A stretch of 64,000 bases of DNA from DATMRS01 sp035566015 (GCA_035566015.1 DATMRS010000022.1:186001-250000); one strand, 5' to 3'; shown: positions 1-8,534, counted from the first letter of the stretch. Made by a program: numbers and translations. Notes: generated by a model from the sequence alone, not told the origin.

Positions 1-876
1 TTCCGCGTCACGCGGTCACGCGATATCCGCGCGCCTGCCATTTACGAACTGTACTCGCCGGGCTCGTTCATCAACACCGCGCTGACGGTGAACGGCGTTA
101 CCGAAGTCGTCCCGCAGAACCGGACTGTCGGCAATCCCGACCTGCGGCCGGAAAAGGCGGACACGCTGACGCTGGGCGTGGTTGTGCACCCCGCCGCGAT
201 TCCGAGCCTGCGGGTGTCGGTCGATTATTACAAGATCAACCTGAAGGACGCGATCGACTCGCTGTCGGCGGCGAATATCGGCAATGCCTGCACGGCGGGT
301 GACGCCGAGGCGTGCAGCTTCATCACGTTCGACGGGGCCAGGCCGACTCGTCTGCTGGCACCGGTCCAGAATATTTCGCAATTCGAGACGAGCGGACTGG
401 ACATGGCGATTTCACACCGCCTCGACCTGGGTGGTGACAGCAGCCTGACGACGCGTTTCACCGGCACCTACACCTTGCATGCCTATATCAACGGCATCGA
501 TCGTGCCGGGGAAAACGGGATGGGCAGCCTCGGTTCGCAGCCGCGCTTCCGTGGCAATCTTTCCGAGACGTATAATACCGGTCCGTTCAGCCTGACGGCG
601 CAACTGCTCTACATCAGCAAGGGCAATAACGATAATCAGTTCAACACCATCCCGGGTCTGACGATCAATCAGAACAAGATCCCGGCGGCGGCTTATGTAA
701 ATCTCTATTCCACAGTGAAGGTGATGGAGAATTTCGAGTTGAACATGAGCATCGACAATCTGTTCGACAAGGACCCGCCGGTCAGCCCCTACGCAACGCA
801 GGGCCAGCCGGTGAACGGGCAGCTTTATGACAAGATCGGCCGCGTGTTCCAGGTGGGCGCGAAGGTTAAATTCTGA
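1..876 (+). CDS. TonB-dependent receptor, C-terminal part (5' end outside window)
   Basis: The reading frame is open from base 1 and ends with TGA at 874-876, so the N-terminal signal, TonB box and plug lie upstream of the window. What remains is about 291 residues of the C-terminal beta-barrel. It starts with RVTRSRDIRAPAIYELY, the barrel motif typical of large sphingomonad receptors, and then shows alternating amphipathic strands with an INPxNLFDKDPP-like segment near the end. The last residues are KVKF, an aromatic terminus suited to Bam-dependent insertion. Such receptors import scarce or bulky ligands across the outer membrane using TonB energy. Its position directly before an exported amidohydrolase and CoA-dependent catabolic genes suggests uptake of that pathway's substrate; the ligand cannot be read from the sequence. 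Confidence 0.9.
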   Translation, partial: FRVTRSRDIRAPAIYELYSPGSFINTALTVNGVTEVVPQNRTVGNPDLRPEKADTLTLGVVVHPAAIPSLRVSVDYYKINLKDAIDSLSAANIGNACTAGDAEACSFITFDGARPTRLLAPVQNISQFETSGLDMAISHRLDLGGDSSLTTRFTGTYTLHAYINGIDRAGENGMGSLGSQPRFRGNLSETYNTGPFSLTAQLLYISKGNNDNQFNTIPGLTINQNKIPAAAYVNLYSTVKVMENFELNMSIDNLFDKDPPVSPYATQGQPVNGQLYDKIGRVFQVGAKVKF

Positions 877-982
877 TGACATGGCCGGCGCGGAAGTGGT
901 CCGCGCCGGCCGTCCTATGCGCCGGCCCCGTCGAGCCGGCGTCGCGTCCCGCCGAGGCGCAATGCGAAGGAAGTATTGAACG

Positions 983-1951
983 ATGACTGTCACCGCAGCG
1001 TTCACGCGGCGAACTTTCCTGGTCGCCGCAACTACTCTTCCCGCCTGGCCGGCGCTGGCTGCGCTCGAAACGCCCAAGCTGTATGACAGCCATCTTCATT
1101 TCTTCACCAACGATATCGCGCATTATCCGATCGATCCGCGCAACTCGCGCGAGGGCGAGGTGGTGATGCGGGCGCGGATCATGAGCGACCCGGACACGCC
1201 CGAGAAAGTCTTCGCCTGGTGGGCGAAAAACGGCGTCACCGGTGGCACTGGCGTTCAATATAAAGGCGCCTACAAGACCGATAACAGCTATGTCCTCGAT
1301 CTCGCCGACAAGTATCCGGAAAAGATCCGTCCGGAAATTCTTATCGATGCCCGCGATCCGGCCAGTCCCGACACGCTTCGCCAACTGGTCGCCACGCGCC
1401 GAGTGGCCGCGCTGCGCCTCACGGGGTTCATCGATGACAGCGAGGAGATTCCCTGGCTCAACTCTAAGCCTGCGCTGGAAGTCTGGAAGGTGGCAGACGA
1501 ACTGGCGCTGCCGGTCGGCATCACCTTCCTCCCGCCCAAGGGGGCCGAGGGGCCGTTGCTGGCCACGCGGCGGTTGGCGGATCGGTTCCAGCGCTGCCCG
1601 ATCGTGCTTGAGCATTTCGGGCGGCTGGTAAACAGCGATCTTTCGGACGCGCATCTCGCCTTGCGTCCTTATTCGCATGTCCATTTCAAATGGACGACCA
1701 ACGTCATCGTCGAATTGAAGGGCAGGGGCCGTCCGGTGCCGGCCTTCCTCCGCCGGGCGGTGGACAGTTTCGGGGCCGATCGGATCATGTGGGGCTCCGA
1801 TTGCGGCAACACCCTGATCCCTTATGCCGACATGGTCGCCGACGCGATCGGATCGACGCGCGATCTGACGGCGAAGGAGCGCAGCGGCGTGCTGCACGAC
1901 AATGGGTTGGCGATGTTCACGCGCCGCGTCGGCGTGCACCCCGCGCGCTGA
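983..1951 (+). CDS. Tat-exported amidohydrolase (amidohydrolase_2 family)
   Basis: This 322-residue TIM-barrel metal hydrolase belongs to the amidohydrolase_2 group, which includes 2-pyrone-4,6-dicarboxylate lactonases and related decarboxylases. The N-terminus holds a twin-arginine signal (TRRTFLVAA, residues 8-16) followed by a hydrophobic stretch and an ALA cleavage site near residue 27, so the mature protein should be periplasmic. Metal-ligand candidates are visible: HxH at His37/His39 (DSHLHF), His211 in VLEHFGR and Asp273 in WGSDCGN. It follows the receptor tail by about 100 bases and precedes a CoA ligase, which fits hydrolysis of an imported ester or lactone before CoA activation. The exact substrate is unknown. 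Tat export of a member of this family is less common than a cytoplasmic location. Confidence 0.85.
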   Translation: MTVTAAFTRRTFLVAATTLPAWPALAALETPKLYDSHLHFFTNDIAHYPIDPRNSREGEVVMRARIMSDPDTPEKVFAWWAKNGVTGGTGVQYKGAYKTDNSYVLDLADKYPEKIRPEILIDARDPASPDTLRQLVATRRVAALRLTGFIDDSEEIPWLNSKPALEVWKVADELALPVGITFLPPKGAEGPLLATRRLADRFQRCPIVLEHFGRLVNSDLSDAHLALRPYSHVHFKWTTNVIVELKGRGRPVPAFLRRAVDSFGADRIMWGSDCGNTLIPYADMVADAIGSTRDLTAKERSGVLHDNGLAMFTRRVGVHPAR

Positions 1952-2020
1952 TTGCCTGAACACAAACAGGTTCTGGCCGGCGTCATGCGTCGTCGGCACC
2001 GTAATGATTTGGGGATTTGA

Positions 2021-4165
2021 ATGACCGAAGGTTCGAAGCGTGGGGCCGTGACGGGGAAGGCGGCGGTCGAGCTGTTGATGCGCCCGCGCTCGGTGGCCGT
2101 GATCGGCGTATCCTCCAAGCCGCGTTCGGCGGGGCGCACGGTGCTCGCGAGTCTTCAAGCCAATAAATATGGGGGCGCGATCCATCTCGTCGGCCGTAGC
2201 GGCGGGGAGATTGACGGTTTGCCCGTGCTTCCCTCGGTCGATGCGCTGTCAGAAGGGGTGGACCTTGCGATTTTCGCCTTGCCGGCAGCGGGGGTGAAGG
2301 AAGCGCTGGAAGGATGCGCGCGGCGCGGCGTGCGCGCGGTGGTCATCTTCTCCTCGGGTTTCGCCGAGATCGGCAATCGCGCCGAGCAGGAGGAACTGGC
2401 CCGCATCGCGCGCGAAGGCGGTGTCGCGCTGCTCGGCCCCAACTGTCTCGGTTATACCAATTTCGCCGATGGCTTTGCGGTGACCTTCTCGGCCGCGCGT
2501 GAAGTAGCCAGGCTCAAGCCCGATCGGACTGATCCTGCGGTGGCGATCGTTTCGCAAAGCGGCGGCCTGATGGCGTTCGCGCGCGCATCGCTGGAGGCGG
2601 CGAACCTGCCGACCTCCTATCTCGCCTCGACCGGCAACGAGGCGGGCGTCGGCCTTGCCGATTTCATCGAATTTTTCGCGGACGAGCCGTCGACGGGCGT
2701 GATCGCGCTCTATCTGGAGGAAGTGCGCGATCCCAAGGCGTTCCTCGATGCCGCGCGCTATGCCCGATCGAAGGGCAAGCCGATCGTGATGATCCATCCC
2801 GGCCGCAGCGCGGAGGCGAAGGCCGCCGTCCAGTCGCACACCGGCGCGCTTGCCGGCGATTATGACATGATGCGCGTGCATCTTGCGCATGCCGGCGTGG
2901 CGCTGGTCGACACGCTTGAGCAATGGGTCGACGTGACCGAATTGTTCGCCCGCTATCCCGAGCCGCCGACGAAAGGGCCGGGGATCGTCACCTTCTCGGG
3001 TGGCTTCGTCGCGATCGTCCACGATTATTGCGCGGATATCGGCCTCGATCTGCCGCCGCTTTCGCCGGCCACGGAGGCGGCGCTCAAGCCTGAGCTGCCC
3101 GACTTCATGCACCCGCGCAATCCGCTCGACCTCGGCACGGAGGTGTTGTGGAAACCAGGCCTTACGGGTGTGGGCACGCGCGCGCTGCTCGACGATCCGG
3201 CGATCGGATCGGTCTGCATCTGCATCGCCAATGCGCCGCCCGCCGCGCAGCGCAACTTCGGCGGCCATTTCATCGAGGCGCTCAAGACGCATCGCAAGCC
3301 GGCGATCTTCTCGCTGCCCAATTCGGAGCTGGACCCCGAGTTCGCGGCTGGCCTGAAGGAAAACCGGATCATCTTCAGCCGCTCGGCCGAGCGGACGGTG
3401 CACACGATCGCGCTCGCGACGGTTCACGGCCGCGCGCGGGAACGCGCCGCCCGTGCGATAGCGCCCGAGCCGTTCGCCGGGTTGCCGCTGCTGCTGGGCG
3501 AGGGCGTGCTGCCCGAGTGGCAGGGCAAGGAATTGCTGCGCGCGATCGGCATCCGCGTCCCCGAAGGCGGGCTGGCGACGAGCCTGGCGGAGGCCGAAGC
3601 AACCGCGGCGCGCATCGGCTATCCGGTCGCGATCAAGGCGCAGGCCGCCCGGCTCGCGCACAAGACCGAGGCCGGTGGGGTGATCCTCAACCTCGCCGAC
3701 GCGGACGCATTGCGCGCGGCCTGGGCAGAGATCCATGCGAATGTTGCGCGCGTCCAGCCTGACCTGACGCTTGATGGCGTTCTGGTCGAGAAGATGGCGG
3801 CAAAGGGCCTCGAACTGGTGGTCGGCGCGCGGCGCGATCCGAAGTGGGGGCCGGTGCTGCTCGTCGGTCTGGGTGGCATCTGGATCGAGGCGATCGGTGA
3901 TGCGCGGCTGATGCCCTGCGATCTTGCCGAGGCGGATATCGCGGCGGAAATCCGCAAGCTGCGCAGCGCGAAGCTGCTCGATGCTTTCCGGGGCGCGCCG
4001 CCGGTGGATGTCGATGCACTGGCGCACACCGCCGCGCTCGTCGGGCGACTGATGCTGACACGGCCTGAGATCGTCGAGATCGACATAAACCCGCTCTTCG
4101 CGCATGCAGAGGGCGAGGGCGTCACAGCGGTGGATGCGCTGATCGTCACCCAGGCCGACCGTTGA
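2021..4165 (+). CDS. ADP-forming acyl-CoA ligase (FerA-type)
   Basis: The 714-residue protein is a single-chain NDP-forming acyl-CoA synthetase: an N-terminal CoA-binding Rossmann domain (about 20-150), a succinyl-CoA-ligase-like middle domain with the phosphohistidine motif SHTGALAGDYD (about residues 272-282), and a C-terminal ATP-grasp domain (about 490-710) with KAQAARLAHKTEAGGV. The family joins carboxylic acids to CoA with ATP to ADP conversion through a phosphorylated His. Feruloyl-CoA synthetase FerA of Sphingobium SYK-6 is a known member of the same architecture and nearly the same length, so an aromatic or phenylpropanoid acid is a reasonable substrate class here, though this is inference. 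A hydratase gene starts 16 bases downstream and the next three genes are tightly spaced, which points to one operon. Confidence 0.9.
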   Translation: MTEGSKRGAVTGKAAVELLMRPRSVAVIGVSSKPRSAGRTVLASLQANKYGGAIHLVGRSGGEIDGLPVLPSVDALSEGVDLAIFALPAAGVKEALEGCARRGVRAVVIFSSGFAEIGNRAEQEELARIAREGGVALLGPNCLGYTNFADGFAVTFSAAREVARLKPDRTDPAVAIVSQSGGLMAFARASLEAANLPTSYLASTGNEAGVGLADFIEFFADEPSTGVIALYLEEVRDPKAFLDAARYARSKGKPIVMIHPGRSAEAKAAVQSHTGALAGDYDMMRVHLAHAGVALVDTLEQWVDVTELFARYPEPPTKGPGIVTFSGGFVAIVHDYCADIGLDLPPLSPATEAALKPELPDFMHPRNPLDLGTEVLWKPGLTGVGTRALLDDPAIGSVCICIANAPPAAQRNFGGHFIEALKTHRKPAIFSLPNSELDPEFAAGLKENRIIFSRSAERTVHTIALATVHGRARERAARAIAPEPFAGLPLLLGEGVLPEWQGKELLRAIGIRVPEGGLATSLAEAEATAARIGYPVAIKAQAARLAHKTEAGGVILNLADADALRAAWAEIHANVARVQPDLTLDGVLVEKMAAKGLELVVGARRDPKWGPVLLVGLGGIWIEAIGDARLMPCDLAEADIAAEIRKLRSAKLLDAFRGAPPVDVDALAHTAALVGRLMLTRPEIVEIDINPLFAHAEGEGVTAVDALIVTQADR

Positions 4166-4181
4166 ACGGAGCGAGAGGAAT

Positions 4182-4970
4182 ATGAGCGCGCAGTTTGTAA
4201 CCTATGAGCTGGACGGCCCCATCGCGCTGGTCGGCGTCAATCGCACCGAAAAACGCAACGCGATCAGCCAGGAGGTGATGGCGGAACTCAGCGAAGCCTT
4301 TCTTCGGGCGGCGGATGAGGCCCGGTGCGGCATATTGTTCGGCCATGGCGACAATTTCTCGGCCGGCCTCGATCTCGCCGAGGCGGCGGCGCGGCTGAAA
4401 TCCGGCGTGCCCTCGACGCACAGGACGCGGGGCCGGTGGACCGTGCCGCTCGATCAGCTCGCGCGGGGCGGCCTGCCCTGGATCGCGGCGCTGCGCGGCG
4501 CCTGCATCGGCGGCGGGCTGGAGATCGCCAGCGCCTGTCATATCCGCGTCGCGGACGAAACAACCTTCTTCGCCTTGCCCGAGGCCAAGCGCGGCATCTT
4601 CGTGGGCGGCGGCGGCTCCGTGCGTATCCAGCGGCTGATCGGCTATGCGCGGATGGCCGACATGATGCTGACCGGTCGTTCGCTGAGCGCCGCCGAGGGC
4701 GAACGCGCCAATCTCTGCCAATATGTCGTCCCTGCCGGCGAAAGCCTGGCCAAGGCGAAGGAGTTGGCGAAGGCGGTCGCCGCTAATGCGGCGAGCACGA
4801 ACTGGGGCATCTGCGCCGCTCTGCCGCGCGTCAACGATATGGGGCATGGCGACGGGCTGTTCTTCGAAGGGCTGATCGGGCTGGCGTCGCGCAGCACCGA
4901 TGGCGCGGACAGGATTAGCGCTTTCCTTGGCGGGGAGGGTAAGGTCGCGATCCCCAAGGGAGAGGATTGA
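4182..4970 (+). CDS. enoyl-CoA hydratase/isomerase family protein (crotonase fold)
   Basis: This is a 262-residue crotonase. The oxyanion-hole region (GGLPWIAALRGACIGGGLE) and both acidic positions used by hydratases are present: the Glu in GGGLEIASA and the Glu in FALPEAKRG. It should hydrate an alpha,beta-unsaturated acyl-CoA, or act as a hydratase/lyase like FerB if the upstream ligase makes a cinnamoyl-type thioester. An RBS GAGAGGAA lies just before the ATG. The gene is 16 bases after the CoA ligase and 3 bases before the thiolase-like gene, consistent with an operon and sequential reactions. The precise reaction (hydration versus lyase) cannot be told from sequence. Confidence 0.88.
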   Translation: MSAQFVTYELDGPIALVGVNRTEKRNAISQEVMAELSEAFLRAADEARCGILFGHGDNFSAGLDLAEAAARLKSGVPSTHRTRGRWTVPLDQLARGGLPWIAALRGACIGGGLEIASACHIRVADETTFFALPEAKRGIFVGGGGSVRIQRLIGYARMADMMLTGRSLSAAEGERANLCQYVVPAGESLAKAKELAKAVAANAASTNWGICAALPRVNDMGHGDGLFFEGLIGLASRSTDGADRISAFLGGEGKVAIPKGED

Positions 4971-4973
4971 ACG

Positions 4974-6146
4974 GTGGCGCTCCATGATTCCGCGATCATC
5001 GCTTATGGCGAAACCAAGATCGTTCCGGTCAGCGATCGGGATGTGTGGGCGCTGGGCGCCGACATACTCGAACAACTGCTCGGCCGCAGCGGGTTCGAGA
5101 AGGGCGAGATCGACGGGTTGATCCTGTCCGCGTCGATGACGGGGGCGAGCAATCCCTTCTGGTCACAGACCACCGCGGATTATCTCGGGCTGGAGCTGGA
5201 TTTCTGCCAGACGGTCGACATTGGCGGCTCTTCGCCGCTGGGCGCGGTGGCGCGCGCGGCGGCGGCAATCGATGCGGGCCTCGCCTCGACGATCCTCTGC
5301 CTCTATGCCGACACGGCAGTGGCGGAGACGAACGCACGCGGCCGCGCCTATAATCAGGAGTGGACCGCGCCGATCGGCTATATCGGCCCGCCGGCCGCCT
5401 TCGGCCTTCTCGCCCGTTATTATGAGGCGCATTACGGACTGGATTATCGGGCGCTCGCCAAGCTGGCCGTCACCCAGCGCGCACATGCCCTGCTGAACGA
5501 TCTCGCCTGCGAGAAATTGCGCAAGCCGATGACCGTCGACGATTATCTCCAGTCGCGAATGATCAACGATCCGATCCGCCTGCTGGACAGCGTGATGCCG
5601 TGCGACGGCGCGAGCGGGCTGCTCGTCACCAGCCGGAAGAATGCCGAAAAGCGCGGCCTTACCAAGTGCGTGGTCCCGATCGGCTATGGCGAGCGCACCA
5701 ATCTGGGCGCGTCGGAGTCGGTCGCCGATCCTACCGTGACCGGCCATGGCGCGGCGGGTGAGAAATGCTTTGCACAGGCGGGATTGAAGCCCGCCGATAT
5801 CGCGGCTTTCCATCCCTATGACGATTTCATCATCGCGATCATGATGCAGCTCGAAATGCTGGGCTTCTGTGCGCACGGGCAGGGGAGCGCCTTCATTCGC
5901 GAAACCGGCTTCGGCTTCGACGAGGACCTGCCGCTCAATACCGGCGGCGGCCAGATCTCGGCGGGGCAGGCGGGATTGGCGGGGGGCGGAACCAACCTGA
6001 TCGAGGCCGTGCGCCAGTTGTTCGGGGAGGCCGGCGCGCGGCAGGTGAAGAATCGCGACAACGCGCTTGTCACCGGCATCGGCGGCATACCCTATGGGCG
6101 GAACTGGAGCACGAGCACCGCCATGATCCTCACCCTCAACGCCTGA
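4974..6146 (+). CDS. thiolase-fold protein lacking the thiolase cysteine (putative retro-aldolase)
   Basis: This 390-residue protein has the SCP-x/lipid-transfer thiolase fold and starts at a GTG codon three bases after the hydratase stop. The nucleophilic Cys of true thiolases (pattern C-S/A-S-G) is replaced by Gly85 in VDIGGSSPLGAV, the C-terminal GHP motif reads NTGGGQISAGQAG, and the second catalytic Cys position reads TGIGGIPYG. The protein therefore probably cannot cleave by thiolysis. Ltp2-type retro-aldolases share this loss and work with a DUF35 partner, and a DUF35 gene follows directly. The likely role is cleavage of a beta-hydroxyacyl-CoA formed by the upstream hydratase, giving an aldehyde or ketone plus a short acyl-CoA. 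The fold is certain; the retro-aldol role is inferred. Confidence 0.8.
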   Translation: MALHDSAIIAYGETKIVPVSDRDVWALGADILEQLLGRSGFEKGEIDGLILSASMTGASNPFWSQTTADYLGLELDFCQTVDIGGSSPLGAVARAAAAIDAGLASTILCLYADTAVAETNARGRAYNQEWTAPIGYIGPPAAFGLLARYYEAHYGLDYRALAKLAVTQRAHALLNDLACEKLRKPMTVDDYLQSRMINDPIRLLDSVMPCDGASGLLVTSRKNAEKRGLTKCVVPIGYGERTNLGASESVADPTVTGHGAAGEKCFAQAGLKPADIAAFHPYDDFIIAIMMQLEMLGFCAHGQGSAFIRETGFGFDEDLPLNTGGGQISAGQAGLAGGGTNLIEAVRQLFGEAGARQVKNRDNALVTGIGGIPYGRNWSTSTAMILTLNA

Positions 6147-6156
6147 GGAGCGGACC

Positions 6157-6585
6157 ATGAGCCAGTTGAACGATCTTATCGACGTCGAACGGCCGCTCCC
6201 GGTCGAGCGCAGCTTTTCCAAGCCCTTCTGGAATGCGACGCGTGAGAAACGGCTCCTGCTGCAATATGATCGCGTTGCCGGCGCCTATCAATTCTATCCG
6301 CGCCCGACGAGCATCCACACGGGCAAGGCGTCGAACCTCGAATGGCGGGAGGTTTCGGGCCGGGGGACGATCTTCTCCTACACGATCGCCCGCCGCGCCC
6401 GGCCGCCGTTCCGCGAGCATGAGCCGTTCTGGCTGGCGCTGGTGACGCTGGAAGAAGGCGTCAACATCATGGCCAATGTCGTCGGATGCACCGAGGAGCA
6501 GATGGTAATCGGTCTGCCGGTGCGGCCGCATTGGGCGCCGCTTTCGGACGGCCGCCACCTGCTGCTGTTCGAACCGGTGGCATAG
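6157..6585 (+). CDS. DUF35/OB-fold acyl-CoA-associated protein
   Basis: A 142-residue protein of the ChsH2/DUF35 group, made of an N-terminal rubredoxin-like knuckle and an OB-fold. The pattern FWNATREKRLLLQYDRVAG, FYPRPT and WREVSGRGTIFSYT is typical. The usual zinc knuckle (CxxC-x(9-12)-CxxC) is absent: the first pair reads Q-Y-D-R-V-A-G and the second is replaced by PRPTSIHTG, so this member should not bind zinc there. In the family these proteins act with thiolase-fold enzymes as an acyl-CoA binding or stabilising subunit. The gene begins 10 bases after the thiolase-like gene with a GAGGAG RBS, so a physical complex of the two products is likely. Confidence 0.85.
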   Translation: MSQLNDLIDVERPLPVERSFSKPFWNATREKRLLLQYDRVAGAYQFYPRPTSIHTGKASNLEWREVSGRGTIFSYTIARRARPPFREHEPFWLALVTLEEGVNIMANVVGCTEEQMVIGLPVRPHWAPLSDGRHLLLFEPVA

Positions 6586-6606
6586 CCGTTGCGCTGCTGG
6601 CGCCGG

Positions 6607-7389
6607 TCAGGGCGTATTCGGGTTCGTCGAGGCCAGTCGGTGTTCTATCTCGCGAACCGCATCGGTGAGTGGCGGGATCAATGTCTCGCGCGGGGGCATC
6701 TCCCGCGACTGCTCCATGACGATCGACAGGCTGCCGATCACGACCTGCTGATCGAAGATCGGCAGCGCGATGCCCTGCATGCCGCCCTGCAGATCGCCTT
6801 TGGTTTCGACCGCACCCGCGTTGCGCAGTGCGCGGAGGCTGCGTTTCACCTCGGTCCAGTCATTACCGAGTCCAACGGAAGCCATCGCCCCGGGGTCCTG
6901 ATAATAGATCGGACGGACGAGCCGGAAGTTCATGTTCGCGAGGATCACCTTGGACGGCGCGCCGCGATGCAGGGGCATCGGCTGGCCGCGTCCGTAGCTG
7001 ACCGGCTGACGATCGAAATCGCGCGCGGGATCGGGCGGATCCAGTGTTTCCAGGTGCACGCAAAGGACCTGATGGCGGTAGAGCCGGCACAGCGGCACCC
7101 AGATATGCGGCCCCAATTCGCGCGTAAGCTGCCGCATGACCGGCGTCGCCGATACGATCAGCGGATCGTGCAGGCGCATCTGCCGATCATAGCGGATGAT
7201 CGCCGGCCCCAGCGTGTAGCGACTGGTGGTATGCGCCGCGATCAGGCCCGCATCGACCAGGCTTTTGAAATAACGGTAAGTCGTGCTGCGCGTCATGCCG
7301 AGTTCAGACGCCGCTTCCTCGACCGACCATTCGGGCCGGTCCATGGTGAACAGGTCGAGCACGTTGAGAAGACGATTCGCCGTAGACAT
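6607..7389 (-). CDS. IclR-family transcriptional regulator
   Basis: A 260-residue IclR regulator with an N-terminal winged helix (about 8-65; WSVEEAASELGMTRSTTYRYFKSL) and a C-terminal effector-binding domain (about 80-250). It is convergent with the CoA-catabolic operon and divergent from the SDR gene at 7550. IclR regulators commonly sense aromatic or short-chain acid metabolites, so it is the natural candidate controller of the 983-6585 operon. The gap between it and the SDR (7390-7549) holds a direct repeat TGCCAA-g-TGCCAA near 7420-7432 that might be a half-operator; this is weak. Confidence 0.9.
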   Translation of the reverse strand: MSTANRLLNVLDLFTMDRPEWSVEEAASELGMTRSTTYRYFKSLVDAGLIAAHTTSRYTLGPAIIRYDRQMRLHDPLIVSATPVMRQLTRELGPHIWVPLCRLYRHQVLCVHLETLDPPDPARDFDRQPVSYGRGQPMPLHRGAPSKVILANMNFRLVRPIYYQDPGAMASVGLGNDWTEVKRSLRALRNAGAVETKGDLQGGMQGIALPIFDQQVVIGSLSIVMEQSREMPPRETLIPPLTDAVREIEHRLASTNPNTP

Positions 7390-7549
7390 TTCAAGCTAAT
7401 GCAACGCGCTGCGAACAATGCCAAGTGCCAAAATGGTAAAAGGCCGCTGTGATCCGTCGAACGGACGAGCCGGCATGGATTCATCTGCAAACCCGTTTGA
7501 AAAACTGCTCGGTGCGAATGCACCGGACAACGCATCCGAAGGAAAACAG

Positions 7550-8281
7550 ATGCAGGATCTTTCCCGTCACACCGCGATCATCACCGGCGCCAGCTCCGGA
7601 ATAGGCGCGAGCATCGCGCGCACCTTCGTCACGGCGGGCGCGCGCGTTGTGCTAGCCGCGCGAAGAGCGAACCGCCTTGAGGAATTGGCAAGGAGCCTGG
7701 CCGTCGGCGGCGATCGGGTACTGGTGCGCCCCACCGACGTCACCGTCGAGGAGGACGTCGTCGGCCTTTTCGCCGACGCGGAAGCCTTTGCTCCCGTCAC
7801 GCTGCTCGTCATCAATGCCGGGGTTGTCAGCCTGTGCCCGACGACCGACATGACGCTCGACGAATGGCGCAGGGTGATGGACATCAATCTCACCGCGCCC
7901 TTCCTGTGCGGCCGCGAGGCGCTGCGCGTGATGAAGCCGCGCGGTGCCGGGCGCATCATCACCGTCGGCAGCCTTTCGGCACAGACGCCCCGGCCGGATA
8001 CTGCCGCCTACACCGCAACCAAGTTCGGGCTTGAAGGGCTCACCCGTTCGCTCGCGCTCGACGGCCGGCCATTCGGCATCACGGCCTCGATCGTGCATCC
8101 CGGCTCCACCGCCAGCGAACTCGTCGGCGATCGCGCGCCCATGGGCAGACCGTCCGAAAAGACGATGGAGGCCGAGCATGTCGCACGGCTGGTCGCCACG
8201 ATGGCCGCCGTGCCCGACGAGATCAACGTCCTGACCGCGACCATATTGCCGATCGCCCAACCCTATCTCGGCCGGGGATAG
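7550..8281 (+). CDS. SDR-family NAD(P)-dependent oxidoreductase
   Basis: A 243-residue classical short-chain dehydrogenase with the TGASSGIG cofactor motif near residue 12, NAG in the fourth strand (INAGVV), and the catalytic Ser plus YTATK (TAAYTATKFG). The ATG at 7550 is chosen because an AAGGAAAAC RBS precedes it and the Rossmann fold starts directly after; the frame is open from 7418, but those 44 extra codons look non-coding. It is divergent from the IclR gene. It may oxidise an alcohol or reduce an aldehyde released by the adjacent CoA pathway, but the substrate is unknown. Confidence 0.85.
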   Translation: MQDLSRHTAIITGASSGIGASIARTFVTAGARVVLAARRANRLEELARSLAVGGDRVLVRPTDVTVEEDVVGLFADAEAFAPVTLLVINAGVVSLCPTTDMTLDEWRRVMDINLTAPFLCGREALRVMKPRGAGRIITVGSLSAQTPRPDTAAYTATKFGLEGLTRSLALDGRPFGITASIVHPGSTASELVGDRAPMGRPSEKTMEAEHVARLVATMAAVPDEINVLTATILPIAQPYLGRG

Positions 8282-8317
8282 GACGAGGCTGGTGCCTCAT
8301 CGTCCATCCGCAGCCCT

Positions 8318-8416
8318 CCTTCATCATTCCGGCGGAAGCCGGAATCCATGGAAGCGAGCCGATCGGTAGGCAAGCGAGCCGAGTCCATGGGCCGTGGCTT
8401 TCGCCGGGGTGACGGG
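8318..8416. repeat. intergenic palindromic repeat (sphingomonad REP-like)
   Basis: The stretch carries the hairpin ATTCCGGCGGAAGCCGGAAT followed by AGCGAGCCGA twice and CATGG twice. A related element lies at about 46708-46785 (CATTCCGGAAAACCGGAAT, then GAGCGAGCCGAAT). Elements that begin with an ATTCC...GGAAT hairpin are common between genes in proteobacteria. It has no coding potential. It fills most of the gap between the SDR and nasT. Confidence 0.55.
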
Positions 8417-8461
8417 GAGGGGTTCGGGTTGGCGGCTACGAGGCCCGAATACGGTCTGGTT

Positions 8462-8480
8462 AAACTTTTTCGAAAAGTTT
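8462..8480. promoter_or_regulatory. perfect 8-bp inverted repeat upstream of nasT
   Basis: AAACTTTT-TCG-AAAAGTTT is an exact inverted repeat in an otherwise GC-rich region, 55 bases before nasT. A TTGACG at 8480-8485 starts at its right edge and could be a -35 box, so the repeat could be an operator for the nitrate locus. It is not the NtrC consensus (TGCACCA-N5-TGGTGCA). As RNA it would form an AU-rich hairpin without a downstream T run, so it is not a good terminator. Confidence 0.4.
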
Positions 8481-8534
8481 TGACGCAGCGCAGCATGAGC
8501 GGCAAGTCTGTCGTCCGTGGACGGGAGGTGGCCG

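Noticed and set aside
2249..4105. 618-codon minus-strand frame opposite the CoA ligase gene
   Set aside because: It is antisense to a clearly recognised enzyme; long antisense frames are expected at this GC content. Similar cases rejected: 15078-16913, 23944-26103, 33815-35584 and 58436-60619.
5163..6221. Minus-strand frame opposite the thiolase-like gene
   Set aside because: Antisense shadow; no family features.
7418..7549. N-terminal extension of the SDR gene
   Set aside because: The family starts at the Rossmann motif just after ATG 7550, which has an RBS; the extension has no similarity to the fold.
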